In this document: piece by piece, positions 56,031 to 64,000 of the stretch | How positions within the stretch are numbered: position 1 is the stretch's first letter | Layout: every line of letters begins with the position of its first letter | NCBI RefSeq assembly: GCF_000002235.5 | Contig: NW_022145541.1 | Span: 248,001 to 312,000 of the forward strand | Source of the DNA: Strongylocentrotus purpuratus | Lineage: Eukaryota; Echinodermata; Echinoidea; Camarodonta; Strongylocentrotidae | Direction of reading: 5' to 3' | Length of the DNA stretch: 64,000 nucleotides | Translations under genes and position numbers: made by a program | The notes under the pieces: generated by a model | What the model was told of the DNA's origin: nothing | Databases searched by the model: none | What the model saw: only the letters and a program-made list of their open reading frames with translations

Positions 56031-57120
56031 AGTTATGTTTGTGAAACCTAATTTATCTTTTTAGTACCCGGTACATTTGCCAGATATAAATTGACAAAAA
56101 TTGTACTATTGAAATGTATGAAAGTTATGAGGAATACGATATTGTTCAACCAAAGTTATTTTATCAAGTAATGGCAGTGGTGTTTATTACTAATGATGTA
56201 GAAATATTGAATCTTCGTTTGAAGTATTATAGTAAAATTCAAGCTCTATGAAACAAAATTGTGATGTTTTTTTTAGGTCTAGTGAAAAGTATCCCCAAAC
56301 CTTCTTTTAATGTAATGAGCCCTAATTAGATTAATTGTCGTTATGGTTATATAAACATGAAAGGGGTTTAGATAAGATTGATTCCTGCACTAAAGTAGTA
56401 ATAAAAAGCACATTTAATATCACTAAATCTGCTTAAAAGCTTTCAATAATGATGTGTTTGAACCGTATGATGGCAGTTTTTTTCTTTTGAAATAATATTT
56501 TTTTACGGCTTCAAGTTTAGGTTTCGTGTCGTAAAATATTCTCGTTATTATTGGAATTGGAGATGTGTGGATGAATTGTATGTCAATGTTGGATTGTTAA
56601 TTGGTATTTAGTATGACTATAAAATTTATTTTGCTTTTTTGAGACATCATACATGTAATGCACAACAACAAAATCACAGTTTGTGAGAAATTAATCTTGT
56701 CAACTCAGTTGTGATTCATTTTTATGATTTGATTTCACATTAGATGATGTATTGATTATGCCAGTTAACTAAGTTTGGTAGAGGGGAATTTTATTTGCAA
56801 CGAGCAAAGAAGGGGATGTAAAGAAAGTACTCTGACCCTTTTCTGTCTATGAGGATTTTGTGGTACATTTTTACTAGCCAGTTCTTTTGTTTATTTATGA
56901 TGACTTTCACTTTCACAACCTGTACTGAGCTTCATGTGCAATGAAACAGCAATTATTTATGTTTCTAAAAATTGTTTTGAAAATGTTTTGAAAATGTTTG
57001 TTTTTATCACTACATTAGAGCCCCAAGCTAGAAGTAGTCCTGCTTAAATGTTTTCGTATTGAGTCATAACATGCAGGTACTGAATAGACATAGAAACCAT
57101 TAGTATTGCAATATGAGTGT

Positions 57121-57130
57121 AATAAATAAA
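57121..57130 (+). terminator. ACLY: Candidate poly(A) signal AATAAATAAA
   Basis: Two overlapping AATAAA hexamers, the best polyadenylation signal downstream of the stop. Confidence 0.45.
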
Positions 57131-57374
57131 GTGGACTCCATTTTTGTTATGAAGAATTGAAAGGGTTATTTACATTTCAGGGTCAATGTATGCATAAAGC
57201 GTTAATGTTGTCATTTTAACTGAACCACTTTAAATAGATTGTCATAGGAAAAAAAGAAAAGATTGCACATGATTCCAAATGCATACATTGTCTGGTCAGA
57301 GCTAAAAGGATGTTGATTATATATGTTACTGTATATGAGTTAACGCCTTTGTTGCTCCAGAGAGAATAATATGT

Positions 57375-57835
57375 ATTATATCCTGCATCAAAAATTTGTT
57401 GGCTTTTGATTGGTTGAGAGCTCGTCACATGACCAGAAATATTTGACCTATATTTAGAAAGTACTAAATGAGAGTACTATTTTGGTTTACTATTTGGGAG
57501 TTGAAAAAAAAATCACATTTAAAAAAAAATTTAATCATTTTTTTTTCTTCAAATCTTAATTTAATGAAAACAAAATATTTTAAATCTTTTTAGATAAAAA
57601 TTGACATTTTTTTTTGTTCTAAAATTTTTTTTCCCCCAATTTTTTTAAATTTTTTTTTTCTAAAATAATTTTTTGATGCAGGATATAAAACAAATATACC
57701 ATGCCTTCTGTTCGAGGTACTGGTTAAACTCCAAAAGTACCATTTGCTTCAGGGCTGCGCCCCTCAGCAAATAGTACTATTGGAGTCACCTCTTGCGCAT
57801 AGTTTTAACCAGAACCTCTCAAGGCAGTGTATATT
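57375..57835 (-). mobile_element. MITE with internal hairpin, copy 2 (inverted)
   Basis: TATATCCTGCATCAA and CTTTTGATTGGTTGAG at the left match the right end of 52147-52437 in inverse. The hairpin GAGGTACTGGTTAAAC...AGTTTTAACCAGAACCTC lies at the right. The middle contains T/A-rich expansions and a direct TTGATGCAGGATATAA at 57673. Confidence 0.7.
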
Positions 57836-59007
57836 TGTATAATATGTTTTATTGTCTTAATGAATTCCCAATGGATAGGATGGACATAACGTATAAAACC
57901 AGTAACTCTCTATATAGGACAGTATTCCATAGATTCATTTTATTAACAGTTGTTTGCTGTATACATGGTATTAGATACTGGTGTGATATCTAGATGTCTT
58001 TCTTGAGGACCAGCATGTATAAAATGGTCAAAATAAAAATGCATTTGGCTTGAAATTGTGTATTCAATGTTGCAACGAGTTTCTGATACTGTACGCATAG
58101 TTGTATTGTAATACATCGCAGATGAAAATAGCTTCAACAATGTTTGTTGAAGTGTTATGATGAATTTCAGATAAAATCCAAATCTGCAGATGTGAAGTAG
58201 ATCTTTGAGAACACTGATGTTTAACAGAAGAGGATTATAGGTTTTATTCTGGTATTTTGAAGAAGGAAAAGTTTTGTTAAGAATTGGCAGAACTAGATTT
58301 AAGTCAAAAAGTGTTATATTTATTCTTGGTATTCTATTTTGTCATTGATGTGAAAAAGATAATGTATTATGAGTTCTAATCGTGGCATATTTAAGACTAT
58401 CCCACCTCTAATATCAACTAAGTATTCTCTGTGCAGAATACCTTTATTAAAGTCCAATTTCAAGCCATGATTCAGTCATAGGTTGTCAAACTAAAATATA
58501 ATTGCAGATTTCTATCACTAACTTTAATTGTATGGGTTTTTTTTTTAAGGGTGAATTAAATTGAATTGTTGGGGGAAGATTAGATTTGATGTACTGTGTC
58601 TGATGAATATTATATAATTCTTATATATTTTTATTGAAGAAAAATGCCAGCTCTGTTTAGTCCTCATTTATTCATTAATGAATATCAGGCTTTAAAAGTC
58701 GATCAGATATCAAAGTGGCTGATGGTTATTATTTGTATTAATATCTGTTAAGATATTTCATTTGTTGAAAATCAGTGTTGAAAATCATTTTCCATATAAT
58801 ATACATGAATGATTTAATAGTATTGTTTTACAGCTGTTGTGGTGTATGGTTTATTGATAGAAGAATCGTAATAAAGCAATAACATTCCCTTGTTAACTGT
58901 CAGCAATCAAATCTATGTGCTTGAATATTTGTATATGTAGTTATCTGGGTATTATGACTCTGCCAAAATAACTTATAATATATATTTAGAGTGTTATCAT
59001 TGTTATG
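57836..59007. other. Downstream sequence, nothing recognised
   Basis: AT-rich sequence without an exon, RNA gene or repeat boundary that I can support. Confidence 0.4.
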
Positions 59008-59512
59008 ATGCAAGTGTGGAAGAACATCCAAGAAAAAATGTTCCCTGAAAAGCATGGCTCTTCAAATGCTTTCATATTCTAAATATGGCATGTAACAACA
59101 TACAGATCTGGAAAGATTTTTACGCCACATGTTTGTGTAGTCCCATAATAATAATAGTTTAAACTTATAGAGCGCACACACCGTCCAGGGACGCTCATGG
59201 CGCTAGCTCAGCAACAGTTCTCTTTGATAAAGTAAAGTAAATAATTTTGCAATATTTGTATAACCCATTCCAATCCTCAGTTCTGACAGATGGGGCCCGG
59301 TGCTCTCCAGCCGCTCTGTTCACTGACAATTATACATCGTTCCATATACATCTTTCTGTGTACAGTGCTTGTAAGTTAACCAAGACTGGGCCAAATTTCT
59401 TATCATTTTGATGCCAGAACCTTGCAGTACACACCAATACTTATATGCTATTTGATCAACCTTTTCTGATCAATTCCACACCGTTTCTTTCACAACTCTA
59501 CTTTATCTTTAA
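59008..59512. mobile_element. TTAA MITE, copy 5, split by another insertion
   Basis: GTGTGGAAGAACATCCAAGA and GCATGGCTCTTCAAATGC match 49.2-49.3 kb in inverse. TCTTTCTGTGTACAGTGCTT to CTTTATCTTTAA matches the right half of 55635-56030. A retroposon-tail-like piece (about 59148-59335, TTATAGAGCGCACACACCG) separates the halves. Confidence 0.65.
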
Positions 59513-59552
59513 GGATATACTCTATGATACACATTGTCATCCTCTCTCTGAC

Positions 59553-59672
59553 AATAGGGACTTTTAGATTCGCACGAAGACAATGTGGATTGCTACGATC
59601 GACGTCCTTTTAATGCACTGCCTTGAATGGACGTCACACGTATCAGTCCACGCAAATCTAAGAGTCCCTATT
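59553..59672. mobile_element. AATAGGGACT MITE
   Basis: AATAGGGACTTTTAGATTCG and AAATCTAAGAGTCCCTATT are near inverses. Inner GACGTCC/GGACGTC blocks pair as well. Confidence 0.8.
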
Positions 59673-59747
59673 AAGAAGAGTAACCTACAACACACTCGTA
59701 TATGATAATATTAAAGTCTATATTTGCCCATCCAAGATTTCAAGATT

Positions 59748-59852
59748 AAGGATGTTAACGCTCGAACGCTGTAATGGCAGGTTAATAATAGAGCGCGAGG
59801 AGTGGCAAAGTGCCAGACGTGAGCGCTATACAAGCCTCCACTATTCTCATTA
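59748..59852 (+). mobile_element. SINE tail fragment
   Basis: GAGTGGCAAAGTGCCAGACG, then TGAGCGCTATACAAGCCTCC and an ATT-type tail, as in the end of the 54309 SINE. Confidence 0.65.
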
Positions 59853-60168
59853 TTAAGATTTATACAACACCTACGTGGATCCTTGTCATTTGATTGGAGG
59901 ATTGTTGGTCACATGATATTCAATAGATGTTATATTGCACGGTCGTGCATTTTTGGTTATATGCGCCGTGCATTTTTGGTTATATGCTGCGTATACCTCT
60001 CAGCCGTGCGCGCGCGTATCCCTGCGTGTATCTGACGCGACGGCAATCTGAATGTAATCGAGAATTAAGGCTTGACTCCAACTTTAATTTATCTTTAATA
60101 TAATATAAGGAGTAAAGCATAATTTGTTGATTAACGTTCTATTAGATCTTCTTCGATGTTGTATAAAA

Positions 60169-60333
60169 CAAATAATGAATGTTTTTTATTCGTTCAATAG
60201 TGCGAATATTTTCATTCGTTGAAAGATTAACGTTAATTCTATTCAACTCGGCTGACGCCTCTTTGAATAGAATGTTAATCTTTCAACTCATGAAAATATT
60301 CGCACTATTGAACTCATAACCATTCATTATTTG
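60169..60333. mobile_element. Foldback repeat
   Basis: CAAATAATGAATG and CATTCATTATTTG are exact inverses. Further in, TTCAATAGTGCGAATATTTT and AAAATATTCGCACTATTGAA also pair. The loop lies near 60252-60272. Confidence 0.9.
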
Positions 60334-60739
60334 TATATTATCTAAACATATCTTTGCAGCTGGTTGTGGCAATTTTACAAATACAAAACAGTTACAGCAT
60401 TGAAATGTAACATAATAAACATATATACAGATATAATTAACTAATTGAAGTACCTAATAGAAATGCAATTTTAAATTTCAGTTGTGCCTATAGTAGAATA
60501 TGGTTCTGTAATTTCAGTTGGTGAATAATCTCGAAAGTGAGAGTAAAGACGGACGTCAGAAATATGAAACCTTCCCTTGACAGGATATTGATGATTTTCT
60601 TCCTCAATTGCTGTTTATGAATACACACAATTCACTTCTGTGTTTTTTGTCTCAATGTGATCATATTTTGAAATACAGGAAGCTGACTGGCCTTATTAAA
60701 ACCAGTTACTTTACCGATCGGTTGACATTTGTTTACAAT

Positions 60740-60745
60740 GTTAAT

Positions 60746-60778
<33 letters not shown>

Positions 60779-60834
60779 GCCTTTCTGTCTGTATGTCTCT
60801 CTTTCTCTAAAACACAACTATCTCTCTCTACATG

Positions 60835-60865
<31 letters not shown>

Positions 60866-60958
60866 GCCTTTCTGTCTGTATGTCTCTCTTTCTCTCACAC
60901 ACACACACACACACACACTCTCTCTCTCTCTACATGTCTGTCTGTCTATCTCTGTCTC

Positions 60959-61008
<50 letters not shown>

Positions 61009-61137
61009 GTATGTCTCTGTCTCTGTATCTCTTTCTATCTCACTCTATGTCTGTCTCTCTTTCTCTGTCTATCTATGCCTTTCTGTCTGTATGTCTCTCA
61101 CTCTCTACATGTACCTCTCTCTCTCTCTCTCTCTCTT

Positions 61138-61175
<38 letters not shown>
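60740..61175. repeat. Long CT-rich compound microsatellite
   Basis: CT, CTTT, CTGT and CACA units over more than 400 bp. Long Ser/Leu-rich open frames in several frames are artefacts. Confidence 0.98.
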
Positions 61176-61176
<1 letters not shown>

Positions 61177-61422
61177 GCCATTCGACAGCTATACACCACT
61201 ACACATAATACATTTGATTTTACATAGTATAATCTTCAGTGAATAACTTAACTAGCTCTGCATCTACAAGAAGAAAGTGCATCTACAAACGCTGTCGTAG
61301 ATAGAAGTAATATTTTTATTTCCCTTTACCTGCACCTTCACTAATACATGTACATACAAAGAAACTTATTAAGATTCAAAGAGGTGTAGACTTAGTCCCG
61401 AAAGCACAGCTTACAGAGGGTA

Positions 61423-61616
61423 TGCTTAAAACTCAAATGTACATTCACGATTAATGATACAAATCTACTGATGGCAACAGTCACGGATGAAGGCGTGGGT
61501 ACATGCTTAAAACCCAAATGTACATTCACGGTAATAAACAAATAAAAAAAACATTTTAAAAAGCATTGGAATGATACAAAACAACTATTAATGGAAACAG
61601 TCACGGATGAAGGTGC
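61423..61616. repeat. Imperfect two-copy tandem repeat
   Basis: GCTTAAAACYCAAATGTACA at 61424 and 61503, each followed by ATTCACG, an AATGATACAAA segment and AACAGTCACGGATGAAGG. The second unit has an A-rich insertion. Confidence 0.85.
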
Positions 61617-61659
61617 ACAACCGGTACGTGACTCCAATCCCAATACGGATATCTTAAGA

Positions 61660-63319
61660 AAACAACACCCCGGGGGTACTCACATATTGAGACATACGGG
61701 GGTGTGCCGCCCTATATAATGGGTCACTTGTCCACAAAAAATCCCTAAACATGAGTCAAAATTTCAAAATATTTCGTGTGTACTTGGGAAGTTGAAAACA
61801 TGTGTCCAGGTCAGTCTATAGTAAACGAAACTTCGCGTAAACTCTATAATCATGGACTATGCCATTTTGAAGGTATTGTATTCATCCATCAAACGAGAAT
61901 ACTATGTTTAGCTGCAGAGTACATGATACACTCTGTTCAGGCATAAATATATATTTCAAGTTCAAGATGCTATACATAAGATAATTATAATTTTGTCTGT
62001 GCATGGATCATTGCAATATTATCTGCGAATTCGGGTAATCAAGTAAAATATGCTATTTATTTTTACAAGTATTCTTGAGTGAATGAATAAACATTATACA
62101 AAAAATAGAACCTTATCCTAAACTGTTGTGACATATTCAGTACATCCCAACTTCATGACAAGTTATATCATGGCATATATTAATTACATTGGTAGGGGTT
62201 TTGGATCCATAAAGCAACAAAATTAAGAGGGGAGCCGGGGGCTGGGACTCAAATTTCGATTTGACCGCGGCCATTAAGCCAAAAATATCGAGCAGCCCCC
62301 GAGGGGAAAACTCTCCCACCGCCCCCCCCCCCCCCACCCTCCCTCCTCCCCCAACCATGACCAGTCCGTGCTGTTTACTTTGCATGATGCTAAACGGCAA
62401 GTTTTTTGTGAAGTAACTATTAGAATGGTGTTTTTTGTTGCTATCTTTTTTTTACAAGAAATCAATTAGTGAGCGAACAAAGATTATTTTAAGACATGTA
62501 CATGACGAAGAGCCTCCGCTACACTGTGTGTAAATACGTTGAATGTAATTTCTTTGCCTTTGTGTGTCTTTACTAGTAGAATACATTTTTGAAAATTACA
62601 AATAGACCTCTTCGTTGCTCGCCCGAATATAACTTTTAAGGCGAACGTTGCCTGAATATTAGTACTTCAGTATCCTCCCTGGCCCTCCCATCTCACTGTA
62701 AGCATATAATTTTACTAATTTCTTAGCAGAAGAGTGCGAATTAAGCAGATGAACACAAACAAAAAAGGAGTTAACAACAACAACATGGTTTATTACCCCC
62801 CTGAGATAATCACACCATTTAAGTATACCTATTCTTTTCAAGACCTTTTTTTCTTCTGGGTGTACTCTGAATTATATCGCTTCACAAGAGAAGGGCGAAT
62901 ATCCAATCCAATCAAATCCAGGAATTTATAAAGCGCCAATATAATCAAAGGCGCTGATGAGACTACAAAACAAAAACTACCCCGAAACTACGAATACAAG
63001 CCATCTCCCTTTTCTATTTAAAACAAGTTTCATATATCCAGTGATTCCATGAAAATACTCATCCACTTGCACCTTCACAATATTGTATGCTAACCTTAAA
63101 AAAGATAACCTAAACCAGCTAAATATATCTTGTTATAAGCATACATTGAAAACATTAGTAGACAATGGTTAGACTAGACGGCCCACTTTCTTGAACATCC
63201 GGAAATACACAATAAATACACAGTTTTATAAATTGACCAATCCAGGATTTCGGCATAGAGTGTGTGCATACCCTCTTTACCCCCTAGTGGGGTGCCGGTT
63301 GTGAAGTCGTTCATTTCCT
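61660..63319. other. Downstream sequence with scattered repeat pieces
   Basis: CCCCGGGGGTACTCACATAT (61669) looks like a dispersed marine-invertebrate repeat. A C-run lies near 62320-62335. ATTTATAAAGCGCC at 62924 is an antisense retroposon-tail-like piece. No gene was recognised. Confidence 0.4.
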
Positions 63320-63586
63320 GGGGAGTGTTTCACAAAGACCAAGATCTAAAGTTGGACTTAACAATGGCAGGCTGTTCGTGCCACTATTTTCACTCACTGG
63401 CATTTCCTGGTCATGGTCACAAATCTACAGAATTTACATTTTTTTTTTATAGTTTATTAGTGTAGGAAAAATATTATCTAAAGATCATAATTAAGAGACC
63501 AATGATGAGAGCAACCAGTGGCATGAATGGCCTGCCATAGTCAAGTCCAACTTTAAGTCGATCTTAGCCTTTGTAAAACACTCCCC
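63320..63586. mobile_element. GGGGAGTGTTTCACAAAGAC MITE, uninterrupted copy
   Basis: GGGGAGTGTTTCACAAAGAC at the left, GCCTTTGTAAAACACTCCCC at the right. The body has AAAGTTGGACTTAA and AAGTCCAACTTTAAGTCGAT, the segment interrupted in the 53-kb copy. Confidence 0.9.
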
Positions 63587-63587
63587 T

Positions 63588-63725
63588 GGTCTCTCAATCA
63601 GGACATTTTTGGTTCAAATCCTGCCTCGGCATTAACGCCCTTTAATGGCAATTCATTAATTCACTTTTGCCACTTTCCACCAAGGTGTAAATGGGTATCC
63701 GATATGCTAGATCGCTACGTAACCA
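63588..63725 (+). mobile_element. SINE fragment with B box
   Basis: TTGGTTCAAATCCTGCCTCG carries a B-box match at 63611-63621. CACTTTTGCCACTTTCCACC matches the 54309 SINE body. The A box is degraded and the tail missing. Confidence 0.6.
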
Positions 63726-64000
63726 TGATATTATTTTGTCCGCTCGGCTATGACCACAGTAATGATGTTTATTTCAATTAGCATAATGATACCATAATGA
63801 TGTCCAGAAATACACGAATAATTATTGTTAAAGAACCTCCACCATGTAAACTTCTGACAGGTGATTTGTCTACGATATGAAATGATGGCGTATTGTCTTT
63901 TTTAGTTTGAGAGGCAGCTTTTGAATGCACTTTGGAACCTTAGTCTCTCTCTCAGGCTCTGGTGCCGATAGTCAACTGCTCAAGTCTATCTTCGTCTTCT

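Larger units (their letters stand above)
55355..57131 (+). other. ACLY: Probable ACLY 3' UTR
   Basis: Two candidate poly(A) signals are visible. ATTAAA at 55634-55639 overlaps the start of an embedded MITE. AATAAATAAA at 57121-57130 would give a 3' UTR of about 1.8 kb. The true end cannot be told from sequence alone. Confidence 0.5.

Noticed and set aside
60608-61246. Long open frames, up to 212 codons, rich in Ser and Leu
   Set aside because: They are translations of a CT-rich compound microsatellite, open in several frames at once.
61392-61643. Possible minus-strand gene near 61.4-61.6 kb
   Set aside because: The open frame only spans an imperfect tandem repeat and has no recognisable domain.

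Overview
This is a window of animal nuclear DNA dominated by one large intron-rich gene. The + strand carries a complete ATP-citrate synthase (ACLY) coding sequence. I reconstructed it as 28 coding exons between 11058 and 55354. They join in phase throughout to 3351 nt (1116 residues plus stop; the human enzyme is 1101). The minus strand at 2632-2801 carries the first coding exon of a ceramide synthase whose remaining exons lie beyond the left edge. The two genes are divergent, about 8 kb apart. The repeat content (ACATGTACATGT motifs, CR1/L2-like LINE ends, deuterostome-style tRNA SINEs, TCCG-rich repeats) suggests a marine deuterostome, most likely an echinoderm. That placement is inference, since no species-diagnostic gene is present.

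Layout. 1-2631: repeats, including a LINE 3' end and a small hAT-like element. 2632-2801: ceramide synthase exon 1. 2935-3118: SINE-like repeat with a head resembling 7SL RNA. 3119-7461: no gene seen. 7462-8884: element with a 157-bp tandem array. 9238-9930: minus-strand LINE remnant. 10993-55354: ACLY. 55355 to about 57.1 kb: probable 3' UTR with an embedded element. 57.2-64 kb: repeats and no recognisable gene.

ACLY makes cytosolic acetyl-CoA from citrate, ATP and CoA for lipid synthesis. Ceramide synthase uses fatty acyl-CoA to make ceramide, so both neighbours act in lipid metabolism; nothing in the sequence proves co-regulation.

Most unusual content. (i) The acceptor plus the 5' part of ACLY exon 17 is repeated six times in an alternating 192/202-bp array, with stop codons shortly after the copied exon heads of the five upstream copies. 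Similar but smaller head duplications precede exons 6, 10 and perhaps 21. (ii) A 792-bp element in intron 3 has TIRs of about 130 bp and a perfect 9-bp target duplication. It carries a promoter-like segment and an open 97-codon RecQ-like helicase start, resembling a Pack-MULE. (iii) A piggyBac-like element with poly-G/poly-C hairpins near both ends is inserted at TTAA inside another MITE. (iv) A foldback repeat holds a hammerhead-like core. I recognised no retrovirus, LTR element, CRISPR array or rRNA gene.
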